Assembly (NCBI RefSeq): GCF_000701665.1 | Contig: NZ_JNJN01000024.1 | Location: 1 to 44,409 of the forward strand | DNA from: Agathobaculum desmolans ATCC 43058 | GTDB taxonomy: Bacteria > Bacillota > Clostridia > Oscillospirales > Butyricicoccaceae | Length of the DNA: 44,409 bases | Direction of reading: 5' to 3' | Shown here: one piece after another, positions 8,701 to 15,293 of the stretch | Layout: every line of letters starts with the position of its first letter | Position numbering within the stretch: position 1 is the first letter of the stretch | Program-made: the position numbers and the translations under genes | The notes under the pieces: model-generated | The model's input: only the letters and a program-made list of their open reading frames with translations | Told to the model about the DNA's origin: nothing | Databases searched by the model: none

Positions 8701-9231
8701 GGGTATGACCTGTATCTCAAGCTGCTCGAAGAGGCCGTGCAGGAGGAAAAGGGCGAAACACCCAAGCCGCGCGTGGACTGCGCGGCCGAGCTGCTGCTCT
8801 CTGCCAACCTGCCGTCCGCTTATGTGCCGGATGCAGGCCAGCGGGTCGATCTGTACCGCCGCATCGCGCTCATCCGCACGGAAGAACAGAAGAGCGATAT
8901 GCTCGACGAGCTGATCGACCGCTTCGGCGAGCCGCCCGCAGAGGCGGTAGCGCTGCTCGACATTGCGCTGCTGCGCAGTCAGGCAAGCGAACAGGGCATT
9001 TCGGAAATCAAGGAGAAGGATGGCCGTCTGCTGCTGACCTTTGCGCAGACCGACTTTGCCCGCCTGTCCGCCCTGTGCGGGGACGAGGCTTTCCGCGGGC
9101 GGCTGCTGCTGAACGCAGGCTCAACACCTTACCTGTCGCTGCGGCTGAACCGGGACGAAACGCCGCTCAACATGGCGGAAACGCTGGTCGGCAAGTACGC
9201 GCAGACCGCAAAAACTGTGCCGGTCGCTTGA
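5755..9231 (+). CDS. mfd: Transcription-repair coupling factor Mfd
   Basis: 1158 residues, full length. Mfd pushes stalled RNA polymerase off DNA lesions and recruits UvrA. Domains in order: UvrB-like module at about 20-330 (including GRGGILDVFPP-type sequence, here SVRGGILDVFPPQ), RNA-polymerase-interaction (CarD/TRCF) domain from residue 489 (TPGDLVVHEHHGIGRF), then the translocase with Walker A GDVGFGKT at 640-647, DEEQ box at 741-744, LSATPIPRTL and the QIRGRVGRS motif VI, and the C-terminal TRCF domain (LPSAYVPDAGQRVDLYRR). RBS GAAGG is 8 nt upstream of the ATG. The stop overlaps the -35 box of the cysS leader promoter. All key motifs are intact. Confidence 0.97.
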   Translation: MTEITKSITYLKEYKRLKQALEQGKTPVLAVGLSAIHKAHLAAALGLDTGRPVLVLTDDDAAAVRFSADLHAFAEKEVLTLPARELVMADVTGVSRGYEQRRLAALEALPRMRFAVASVQAAAQRTLPPEALAASVVTLSAGDTAPLEELTQKLVRAGYERCIQVEGTGQFSVRGGILDVFPPQAAHPYRIEFWDDEIDSIASFDVGSQRRLENTETLRCLPCMETLPHLAPGGAKGLAKTVRGLLSTRKKKHADLAAHIERDAERLEETGTLPAADKYLPLVYPKAATALDYLPADALVLIEDTPRLRDAARDFHSRIADDVTALLERGEMPPGLEGYALDFAGLCRLPQPIVRLDSFLNNVPELAPAHLENFAANQMNAYGGNLDMAAVDIRGYTQQGRAVAVVCGSALRCRNMLDALTDAGLHAEISDLLPRGGQVSVLEGTLSAGFEYPDLGLVVITEGQVLARRKKVQPKKSSRDRVKSYTDLTPGDLVVHEHHGIGRFIGMERMTVDGAERDFVKIAFAGTDFLYVPATSLDLISKYIGGGEPEKVRLNKLGGADWSRSKQRAKAAAKELAEGLIKLYAERAKVKGYAFPADDAWQREFEDAFPYEETDDQLRCIAEIKMDMESDRPMDRLLCGDVGFGKTEVALRAVMKCVLAGKQAAILVPTTVLARQHYLTALQRFQGHPLNIELLTRYKTGSEQTKILQKLEAGSVDLVIGTHKLFNKKIKFKDLGLLVVDEEQRFGVSHKETLKELSKTVDVLTLSATPIPRTLNMALSGIRDMSSIEEPPLDRHPVQTFVLEQNDGVLLDAIRRELARGGQVYYLHNRVESIERCAALWQQRLPDARLGIVHGKMTQKEIAAAMNAMAEGEIDILFCTTIIETGIDIPNANTLIIENADHMGLAQLHQIRGRVGRSSRHAFAYLCYRRGKALSEIAQKRLSAIREFAAFGSGFKIAMRDLEIRGAGNVLGPEQSGHMMSVGYDLYLKLLEEAVQEEKGETPKPRVDCAAELLLSANLPSAYVPDAGQRVDLYRRIALIRTEEQKSDMLDELIDRFGEPPAEAVALLDIALLRSQASEQGISEIKEKDGRLLLTFAQTDFARLSALCGDEAFRGRLLLNAGSTPYLSLRLNRDETPLNMAETLVGKYAQTAKTVPVA

Positions 9232-9256
9232 CTTTCCTTCATACTGCTGATATACT
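9228..9256 (+). promoter_or_regulatory. Promoter of the cysS T-box leader
   Basis: TTGACT (9228-9233), 17-nt spacer, TATACT (9251-9256). The -35 box overlaps the mfd stop codon, so cysS has its own promoter inside the end of mfd. Confidence 0.75.
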
Positions 9257-9263
9257 GGCAATG

Positions 9264-9491
9264 TAATATGGAAAGTATGCGAGGAAGCGGAAAGAGTAAC
9301 CGTATCCCGCGCGGACAAGAGAGGTGCCCCATCGGCTGCAAGGGCGCTGCGCGCGGCGCGGTGAAGGTGCGTCCGCCGAGCATCGGGGTCAAACGCCCCG
9401 CGGGACACGCCCGTTACCGCGTATCCGAGTGATAAACAGGAGTGGAACCGCGACATTACGCCGCCTCTTTGGATAAAAGAGGCGGCTTTTT
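9264..9491 (+). promoter_or_regulatory. T-box riboswitch leader, cysteine specific
   Basis: Senses uncharged tRNA-Cys and controls read-through into cysS. Lower stem I is GCGGA (9287-9291) with TCCGC (9372-9376). The specifier loop has AGTA (9295-9298) on its 5' side and GAAGG-TGC on its 3' side, closed above by ACCG (9299-9302) with CGGT (9359-9362). The specifier is TGC at 9368-9370, a cysteine codon. The distal AGAGAGG and GGCTGCAAGG elements are present at 9319-9342. The T-box AGTGGAACCGCG is at 9441-9452; its TGGA would pair with an acceptor end carrying discriminator U, as tRNA-Cys has. The terminator follows at 9460-9491. The leader start is inferred from the promoter. Confidence 0.93.
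9460..9491 (+). terminator. T-box-controlled terminator
   Basis: Perfect 11-bp stem GCCGCCTCTTT (9460-9470) with its complement (9476-9486), 5-nt loop, then TTTTT. It ends 32 nt before the cysS ATG and competes with the antiterminator formed around 9441-9452. Confidence 0.9.
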
Positions 9492-9523
9492 CATAAAATC
9501 AATCCAGTAAAGGAGTTTATCGT

Positions 9524-10939
9524 ATGAAACTGTATAATACCCTGACCCGTCAGAAGGATGAGTTCGTGCCCATCACCCCGGGTGAAGTGAAAATGTATTC
9601 CTGCGGGCCGACCGTGTACAATTATTTCCACATCGGCAACGCGCGCCCGTTCATCATGTTCGATCTGCTGCGCCGTTACTTTGAGTACCGCGGCTATAAG
9701 GTGACGTTTGTGCAGAACTTCACCGATATCGACGATAAGGTCATTAACAAGGCCAATGAAGAAGGCGTGGATTTCAACGAGATCGCCGAGCGCTATATCA
9801 AGGAATACTACGTGGATGCAGAGGGGCTTGGCGTCGGCCGTGCGACGGTACACCCCCGTGCGACCGAAACGATGGACGCGATCATCAGCATCGTGCAGAA
9901 GCTGCTGGACAACGGCCATGCATATCTGGCGGAAAATGGCGATGTGTATTTCCGCACTAAGTCTTTCCCGGAGTACGGCAAGCTGTGCCATATGCCGATG
10001 GAAGAGCTGCAGGCCGGCGCGCGCATCTCGGTGGGCGAGGTCAAGGAAGACCCGATGGATTTTGCCGTTTGGAAAGCGGCAAAGCCCGGCGAGCCGGCTT
10101 GGGATACGCCGTGGGGCTCGAAGGGCCGTCCGGGTTGGCATATCGAATGCTCGGCGATGGCGTGCAAGTACCTCGGGGAAACGATCGACATCCACTCCGG
10201 CGGTCTGGATCTGATCTTCCCGCATCACGAAAACGAGATCGCCCAGTCCGAATCGGCAAACGGCAAGCCCTTTGCGCATTACTGGGTGCATAACGGATTT
10301 TTGACCATCGACAACGAGAAAATGTCCAAATCCAAGGGCAATTTCTTTATGGTGCGCGAGGCGGCGAAGGAGTTCGGTTATGAAACCATCCGCATGTTTA
10401 TGCTGTCGGCGCATTACCGTTCCCCGCTCAACTACTCGGCGGAGAGTTTGGAGATGAACAAGGCGTCGCTGGCCCGCCTGTATGAGAGCCGCAATAACAT
10501 GGAGTTCCGCATCGAAAAGGCGCAGGGCGACGCGATGACCGCAGAGGAAGCCGAAAAGCTCGAGGCGCTGACCGCGTACAAGCAGAAGTTCATCGACGCG
10601 ATGGACGATGATATGAACACGGCGGACGCACTTTCCGCTATTTTCGAGCTGACGCGCGAGATCAACGGCTGGATGACCGCGCACGACGATGCGACGAAGG
10701 CCTTCCTGACCGCAGCGCACGACTTGTTCATGGAGCTGACCGGCGTGCTCAATATTGTGCAGAAGCGCGAGGATGCCAAGGATCCGGACGCAGATAAGAT
10801 CGAAGCCCTGATCGCGCAGCGCGCGGCAGCGAAGAAGGAAAAGAATTTTGCGGAGGCTGACCGCATCCGCGGTGTGCTGGCGGATATGGGCGTCACGATC
10901 AAGGACACCCGTCAGGGCACGCAGTGGAGCCGCGCCTGA
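9524..10939 (+). CDS. cysS: Cysteinyl-tRNA synthetase
   Basis: 471 residues, class Ia synthetase that charges tRNA-Cys. The HIGH-type motif reads HIGN at 36-39 after YSCGPTVYNYF, with zinc ligand C27; further zinc-site residues lie in WHIECSAMA and FPHHENEIAQSE. The KMSKS loop starts at K266 (KMSKSKGNF). The C-terminal DALR-type anticodon-binding helices follow (FAEADRIRGVLADMGV). RBS AAAGGAG is 8 nt before the ATG. Expression is controlled by the T-box leader just upstream. No cysE or cysK is next to it, so only charging, not cysteine synthesis, appears coupled here. Confidence 0.97.
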   Translation: MKLYNTLTRQKDEFVPITPGEVKMYSCGPTVYNYFHIGNARPFIMFDLLRRYFEYRGYKVTFVQNFTDIDDKVINKANEEGVDFNEIAERYIKEYYVDAEGLGVGRATVHPRATETMDAIISIVQKLLDNGHAYLAENGDVYFRTKSFPEYGKLCHMPMEELQAGARISVGEVKEDPMDFAVWKAAKPGEPAWDTPWGSKGRPGWHIECSAMACKYLGETIDIHSGGLDLIFPHHENEIAQSESANGKPFAHYWVHNGFLTIDNEKMSKSKGNFFMVREAAKEFGYETIRMFMLSAHYRSPLNYSAESLEMNKASLARLYESRNNMEFRIEKAQGDAMTAEEAEKLEALTAYKQKFIDAMDDDMNTADALSAIFELTREINGWMTAHDDATKAFLTAAHDLFMELTGVLNIVQKREDAKDPDADKIEALIAQRAAAKKEKNFAEADRIRGVLADMGVTIKDTRQGTQWSRA

Positions 10940-11041
10940 TCGCCTGACGGCGGCAGTGCACATGGGAATGTTTTTTTCGTTTGTGTTTGGCGCAGTTCCA
11001 ACACAGAGCGTTGGAAAGAACATGTTTTTGACAGCAGAAAG

Positions 11042-11069
11042 GACCGGCCGCTGGGCCGGTCTTAGCTTG
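11042..11069 (+). repeat. GC hairpin repeat, copy 1
   Basis: GACCGGCC-GCTG-GGCCGGTC followed by TTAGCTTG. It matches 11279-11306 at 27 of 28 positions. The stem is perfect over 8 bp. Confidence 0.85.
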
Positions 11070-11132
11070 TCGAAAGAGTCTTCGCGCGAGCAGCGCATAT
11101 CTAATAGAAAATTGCAGCAAGCTGCAATTTTC

Positions 11133-11165
11133 ATAAAAACCCGCGACCGGTGCGTGGGTTTTTAT
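11133..11165 (+). terminator. Terminator downstream of cysS
   Basis: ATAAAAACCC (11133-11142) pairs with GGGTTTTTAT (11156-11165), with further inner GCG/TGC pairing. A and T runs at both ends let it work in either direction. A perfect hairpin with stem GAAAATTGCAG lies immediately before it at 11107-11132. Confidence 0.7.
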
Positions 11166-11214
11166 ACAAGACGACGGAGAATTGTGCCCAAAGGGCGCGA
11201 TTCGCAGTCGCTAA

Positions 11215-11255
11215 TTCGATCGAAAGCGTGGTTTCGATCGAGAGACTGTTCGAAA
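11215..11255 (+). repeat. Inverted repeat left of lysO
   Basis: Its reverse complement matches 12281-12320 with two substitutions and one 1-nt gap (38 of 41). It contains the palindromic arms TTTCGATCGA. Confidence 0.85.
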
Positions 11256-11278
11256 AACAAAGTTTTCCGACAGTCTCA

Positions 11279-11306
11279 GACCGGCCGCTGGGCCGGTCTT
11301 TGCTTG
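11279..11306 (+). repeat. GC hairpin repeat, copy 2
   Basis: GACCGGCC-GCTG-GGCCGGTC followed by TTTGCTTG; one mismatch to 11042-11069. It ends about 35 nt before lysO. Confidence 0.85.
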
Positions 11307-11340
11307 CGCGAAACGAAGTACAAAATATAGGAGTATCCGG

Positions 11341-12258
11341 ATGGTAACACTTGGTATCATGCTGGCCGGAATCGCTGTGGGGCGTTTTTTTCCGGAGCGG
11401 CATAAGGCAAAAAATGAATGGGCGCAGCTTGCGTTCACCCTGCTGCTGATTTTTTCCATGGGTGTCGGGCTGGGGCAGCGCGAGGGCTTTTTTTCCGAAC
11501 TGGCTGTGCTCGGCCTGCGGAGCTTTCTGCTGTTTTTGCTGCCCACACTGTGCTCGGTGGCGGTGGTGTATGTGCTGACCCGCTGCTGCATGGGGGAAGG
11601 GGCTGCTGTCCGTGAAACGGCAGGAGGCCGTCAGGAATCCGCACCGGTGCAGATGGGCAGCGACCCGATGGTGTTTTTTGCGCTGGGCGCACTGCTGCTG
11701 GGCGTGGTGTGCGGGGCGTTTCCCGCCTGCGCGGCGGTGCTGTCGCCGCTGACCGCGCATACACAATGGCTGCTGTATGCGCTGATGTTCTCGGTGGGCG
11801 TCAGCGTGGGTCTGCGCCGCGGCCTGCTGGAGAGTATCCGCAAATACCATATGCGCATTTTGGTCATCCCCTGCGGTATCATTGCCGGTTCGCTGCTCGG
11901 CGGGCTGCTGTGCGGGCTGTTGATGGCGTATCCGGTCAATCAGACGGTTTCGGTTGCGGCAGGTCTGGGCTGGTACAGCCTTGCCGGCGTATCCATCGGC
12001 AATCTGGCCGGTGCCGAGCTGGGCAGCATTGCGTTTTTGAGCAACCTGATGCGGGAGATCGGGGCGTTTTTCATGATCCCCTATCTGGCGCGGCGGCTGA
12101 ATTATTTCACCTGTATCGCGCCTGCGGCGGCAACCAGCGAGGATACCACCCTGCCCATGCTCATCCGCCATACCAACGAGGAGACTGTGGTGTTTGCCGT
12201 GATCAACGGAATTTTGTGTTCGGCTGCGGTGCCCGTGCTGATCGCCCTGTGCTACTGA
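11341..12258 (+). CDS. lysO: Lysine exporter LysO family protein
   Basis: 305 residues, hydrophobic, with about eight membrane segments (for example 1-15, 26-42, 55-78, 108-128, 138-153, 170-195). The family signature is in the second half: GLGWYSLAGV, AELGSIAFLSNLMRE and IAPAAATSEDTTLPM. E. coli LysO (YbjE) exports L-lysine and lysine analogues; substrate here is by homology. A short soluble loop at about 82-106 separates the two halves. RBS AGGAG is 8 nt before the ATG. The gene stands alone and is bordered on both sides by repeat-rich spacers, including inverted copies of one 40-nt element. No lysine riboswitch fold was recognised in the leader. Confidence 0.88.
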   Translation: MVTLGIMLAGIAVGRFFPERHKAKNEWAQLAFTLLLIFSMGVGLGQREGFFSELAVLGLRSFLLFLLPTLCSVAVVYVLTRCCMGEGAAVRETAGGRQESAPVQMGSDPMVFFALGALLLGVVCGAFPACAAVLSPLTAHTQWLLYALMFSVGVSVGLRRGLLESIRKYHMRILVIPCGIIAGSLLGGLLCGLLMAYPVNQTVSVAAGLGWYSLAGVSIGNLAGAELGSIAFLSNLMREIGAFFMIPYLARRLNYFTCIAPAAATSEDTTLPMLIRHTNEETVVFAVINGILCSAAVPVLIALCY

Positions 12259-12280
12259 CAGATTGCCGGAAAAACAAACC

Positions 12281-12320
12281 TTTCGACAGTCTCTCGATCA
12301 AAACCACGTTTTCGATCGAA
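12281..12320 (-). repeat. Inverted repeat right of lysO
   Basis: Inverted copy of 11215-11255, starting 22 nt after the lysO stop. Core shared block: CAGTCTCTCGATC. Confidence 0.85.
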
Positions 12321-12369
12321 AATGCCGCTGTCTGCGCGCGTTTTTCAGGCACACTTGCCAGCGGTTTGA

Positions 12370-12402
12370 ATAAAAACCGAGATACATGCTCCCGGTTTTT
12401 AT
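12370..12402 (+). terminator. Terminator after lysO
   Basis: ATAAAAACCG (12370-12379) pairs with CGGTTTTTAT (12393-12402). Same design as the hairpin at 11133-11165, with A/T runs allowing action on either strand. Confidence 0.6.
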
Positions 12403-12490
12403 GGGCATCGCGGCTTGCCGCAATGCCCTATTTTATGCGCGCTGCCGCGCGTATTGTTCACACGCAATAACAAAATACGTTTTCGACAGA

Positions 12491-12529
12491 CAACAAACGG
12501 CTGCCTGATATACAGGCAGCCGTTTGTTG
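12491..12529 (-). terminator. Long hairpin at the 3' end of purA
   Basis: Perfect 17-bp stem (CAACAAACGGCTGCCTG and its complement) with a 5-nt loop, 12 nt after the purA stop. The downstream T run on the minus strand is weak, so it may mainly protect the mRNA end. Confidence 0.65.
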
Positions 12530-12541
12530 CAGGTTTCATTT

Positions 12542-13822
12542 TTACCGGGAAATGACCTGATCGCGCGCCGGGCCGACACCCAGCATGGTGATCGGGCAGT
12601 CGATGATGCGCTCCAGCTCACGGATGTAGCTCTGCACCGTCTGCGGCAGTGCATCGAACGAGCGGCAATCCGTGATATCCTCGTCAAAGCCGTCGAACTC
12701 CTCATAGACCGGCTCGCAATCGACCAGATCCATAAAATTTGCCGGGAATTCCGTGACGGTTTCCCCGTTTTTCAGCTTGTAAGCTACGCAGACCTTGAGC
12801 TTGTCCAGCCCGCGCAGCGGATCGATTTTGTTGATGACCGCTTCGGTCAGGCCGTTCACACGCACCGCATAGCGGGCTACCACTGCGTCAAACCAGCCGG
12901 TGCGGCGCGGACGGCCGGTCACCGTGCCGAATTCGCCGCCGGCCTTGCGGATGTAATCGCCGGTTTCGTCGAACAGCTCGGTCGGGAACGGGCCTTCGCC
13001 CACACGGGTGGTGTAGGATTTGAAAATGCCCATGATGCTGCTGACCGCGGTCGGTCCCACGCCCGAGCCGATGCAGCAGCCGCCGGATACCGGATGGGAC
13101 GAGGTGACGAACGGATAGGTGCCCATATCCAGATCGAGCAGCGTGCCCTGCGCACCCTCGAACAGCACTTCCTTGCCGGCCTTGACTGCTTCATAGGTCA
13201 TCACCGAGGTATCGCGCACCATGGGGCGCAGGCGGTCGGCATAGGTGCGGTATTCCGCGATGACAGCTTCCGCGTCGATCGGCTGACCGCCGTATACGCC
13301 GGTGATCACGCGGTTTTTGCGGGCGCAGGTTTCGCGGATGACGGTTTCAAAGCGGTCGGCGTCCACAAAGTCGTGCATCCGGATGCCGCTGCGCTCGGAT
13401 TTATCCATATAGGTAGGGCCGATGCCCTTTTTGGTCGTGCCGATAGCGGTGCCTTCTTTGGCTTTTTCCGCCTCGCTCAGCGCGTCCAGCTCCAGATGCC
13501 AGGGCATGATGCAGTGGCAGCGTGCATCGATAAAGAGTTTATCGGTCGAGATGCCCTTTTCGTGCAGGCCGTCGATCTCACCCAGCACGGCCTTGGGGTT
13601 GACCACCACGCCCGGCCCGATAATATTGACGCAGTCCGGATACAGGATGCCCGAGGGGATGAGCTGCAGCTTGTATTTTTCTCCGCCGGCCACAACCGTG
13701 TGACCCGCGTTGTTGCCGCCCTGGCTGCGCACGATCAGATCGGCCTTGCCCGCGAAAATATCAATAAACTTACCCTTGCCTTCGTCGCCCCACTGGGCGC
13801 CGAGGATTATCTTACCTGGCAT
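12542..13822 (-). CDS. purA: Adenylosuccinate synthetase
   Basis: 426 residues, full length. It joins IMP and aspartate using GTP, the first committed step to AMP. Visible: the N-terminal IILGAQWGDEGKGKFID with the GDEGKGK phosphate loop, QGGNNAGHTV with the catalytic histidine, the IGTTKKGIGPTYMDK loop and the VTGRPRRTGWFD segment. RBS AAAGGAAGGA is 6 nt upstream of the ATG. It is transcribed alone on the minus strand, divergent from the nifS-like/thiI genes and with its own promoter. Other purine genes are not in the window. Confidence 0.97.
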   Translation of the reverse strand: MPGKIILGAQWGDEGKGKFIDIFAGKADLIVRSQGGNNAGHTVVAGGEKYKLQLIPSGILYPDCVNIIGPGVVVNPKAVLGEIDGLHEKGISTDKLFIDARCHCIMPWHLELDALSEAEKAKEGTAIGTTKKGIGPTYMDKSERSGIRMHDFVDADRFETVIRETCARKNRVITGVYGGQPIDAEAVIAEYRTYADRLRPMVRDTSVMTYEAVKAGKEVLFEGAQGTLLDLDMGTYPFVTSSHPVSGGCCIGSGVGPTAVSSIMGIFKSYTTRVGEGPFPTELFDETGDYIRKAGGEFGTVTGRPRRTGWFDAVVARYAVRVNGLTEAVINKIDPLRGLDKLKVCVAYKLKNGETVTEFPANFMDLVDCEPVYEEFDGFDEDITDCRSFDALPQTVQSYIRELERIIDCPITMLGVGPARDQVISR

Positions 13823-13876
13823 AGGATTCCTTCCTTTCTACACTTGGGACATACAATATGCATGTCATACATAAGA

Positions 13877-13905
13877 AGTATAGCATAACCGGTGCGCGGA
13901 TACAA
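13877..13905 (-). promoter_or_regulatory. Promoter of purA
   Basis: On the minus strand TTGTAT (13900-13905), 17-nt spacer, TATACT (13877-13882), with an extended TGC before the -10 box. About 55 nt before the ATG. Confidence 0.65.
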
Positions 13906-13949
13906 TCCCAAAATGCGGGGAACGGCGGGAAAACCGGCAAAATTCCGTC

Positions 13950-13978
13950 TTGTACGGCTATGCCGGGCGCGGTATAAT
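13950..13978 (+). promoter_or_regulatory. Promoter of the second cysteine desulfurase and thiI
   Basis: TTGTAC (13950-13955), 17-nt spacer, TATAAT (13973-13978), 35 nt before the ATG. Divergent from the purA promoter without overlap. Confidence 0.75.
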
Positions 13979-14013
13979 AAAATCAGAATTCTATCCGTAA
14001 AAGGGGAAGCAAC

Positions 14014-15141
14014 ATGCACTATCTGGATAATGCGGCAACGACCCGCGTGCTGCCCGAGGCGGCGGAGGCTGCGGTACATGCCATGTGTACCTGCTTTGGC
14101 AACCCATCGAGCCTGCACCGTATGGGGATCGAAGCGTCGCATCTGCTGGAGGAGAGCCGCAAAACCGTAGCGGCGGCGCTCGGCTGTCTGCCGGAGGAAA
14201 CCTATTTTACCTCCTGCGGCACGGAAAGCACGAACATCAGCCTGCGCGGGGCGGCGCATCTGCACCGGCATAAAAAGGGACGGATCATCACCACGGAGAT
14301 CGAGCACGCGGCAACAGCCAATACGGCACGTCAGCTTGCCGCCGAGGGGTTCGAGGTGCTGTTCCTTGCGCCGGATGCCGGTGGGCATATTACGCCGGAC
14401 GCGCTGGAAGCCGCACTGACAGGGGATACCGTGCTGCTGTCCTGCCAGCTGGTCAACAACGAGATCGGCACGGTGCAGCCCGTGGCGGAGCTGGGGGCGC
14501 GGCTCAAGGCCAAAGCGCCGGAGGCGCTGTTCCATATCGACGCGGTGCAGGGTCTTGCCCGCGTGCCGCTCACGCCGAAAAAGTGGAACTGCGACCTGAT
14601 GAGCGTATCCGGTCATAAAATCGGCGCGCCCAAGGGCATTGGTGCGCTGTATGTGAAAAAAGGTCTGCGTCTGCCGCCGCTGATGCAGGGCGGCGGGCAG
14701 GAAAAGGGGCTGCGGCCGGGTACGGAAGCACTGCCAAACATTGCGGCGTTTGCCAAGGCGTGCGAGGTCCGCATGGCGCAGTTTGAGGCGGATTACGCCC
14801 ATGTAGAGCAGCTTGCGGCCTACCTGCGGGAGAAAGTGCAGACGGAGCTGCCGGACACTGCGTTCAATGGTGCGGGCGATATCCCGCATGTGGTCAACCT
14901 GTCCCTGCCCGGATGCAAGAGCGAGGTCATGCTGCGCGTGCTCGAGGGGGATGAGGTGTATGTCTCGAGCGGGTCTGCCTGCTCCAAGGGCAAGCAGAGC
15001 GGGGTGCTCCGCGCCCTCGGCCTGCCCAAGACGCGCACGGACAGCGCTATCCGTGTGTCATTTGCCCCGTTCAACACAAAAGAGGATGTGGACGCGTTTA
15101 TCGCAGCGGCACGGAAAGGCGTAAAGATGCTGCGGCGGTAA
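14014..15141 (+). CDS. Cysteine desulfurase partner of ThiI
   Basis: 375 residues, PLP-dependent. N-terminal LDNAATTRVLPEA, PLP lysine K202 in SVSGHKIGAPKG, persulfide cysteine C323 in SSGSACSKGKQSG. It differs from the nifS at 3874 in its shorter length and in the SGHKIGAPKGIGALYVKK stretch. Its neighbour downstream is thiI, the arrangement known from Bacillus subtilis nifZ-thiI, where the desulfurase gives sulfur for 4-thiouridine at tRNA position 8. RBS AAAAGGGG is 7 nt before the ATG. Assignment to tRNA thiolation is inferred from the neighbour and not from catalytic residues. Confidence 0.92.
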   Translation: MHYLDNAATTRVLPEAAEAAVHAMCTCFGNPSSLHRMGIEASHLLEESRKTVAAALGCLPEETYFTSCGTESTNISLRGAAHLHRHKKGRIITTEIEHAATANTARQLAAEGFEVLFLAPDAGGHITPDALEAALTGDTVLLSCQLVNNEIGTVQPVAELGARLKAKAPEALFHIDAVQGLARVPLTPKKWNCDLMSVSGHKIGAPKGIGALYVKKGLRLPPLMQGGGQEKGLRPGTEALPNIAAFAKACEVRMAQFEADYAHVEQLAAYLREKVQTELPDTAFNGAGDIPHVVNLSLPGCKSEVMLRVLEGDEVYVSSGSACSKGKQSGVLRALGLPKTRTDSAIRVSFAPFNTKEDVDAFIAAARKGVKMLRR

Positions 15142-15293
15142 TGCGTGCGTTACAGACAGGGCTTCACCGCCCATCTGCCCGAAGCAATCAGAAGGGCAGG
15201 CTGCATCCTGCAGGGGGGGCGGCGGATTGCACGCAGGAAGAAATGAACAACACCATGCAGGCGCATGCCGCCTGCTGAAATAAAGGAGACATT

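Larger units (their letters stand above)
10940..11340 (+). other. 401-nt intergenic region rich in hairpins and repeats
   Basis: No credible gene. It holds two copies of a GC hairpin (11042-11061 and 11279-11298), a perfect 11-bp AT-rich hairpin (11107-11132), a T-tailed terminator (11133-11165), a 10-bp hairpin (TCGATCGAAA and complement, 11216-11241) and an imperfect hairpin 11242-11278 (GAGACTGTTCG with CGACAGTCTC). Much of 11215-11255 returns in inverted orientation at 12281-12320, beyond lysO. Confidence 0.8.
12259..12541. other. 283-nt spacer between convergent lysO and purA
   Basis: No gene seen. It contains the inverted partner of the 11215 repeat (12281-12320), a terminator-like hairpin (12370-12402), a GGGCAT/GCGGC imperfect hairpin at 12403-12428, and the purA-side hairpin (12491-12529). 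The phrase TTTTCGACAGAC at 12480-12491 echoes the same repeat family. Confidence 0.7.

Noticed and set aside
10940-11340. Lysine or other riboswitch before lysO
   Set aside because: The hairpins do not match the lysine riboswitch five-helix core or any other leader known to me.
11256-12280. Phase-variable invertible segment carrying lysO
   Set aside because: The inverted repeats are imperfect, no recombinase is near, and related copies elsewhere favour a dispersed repeat; left as an open check.
12524-13888. 454-codon plus-strand frame over purA
   Set aside because: PurA on the minus strand is unambiguous and has its own RBS and promoter; the plus frame has neither.
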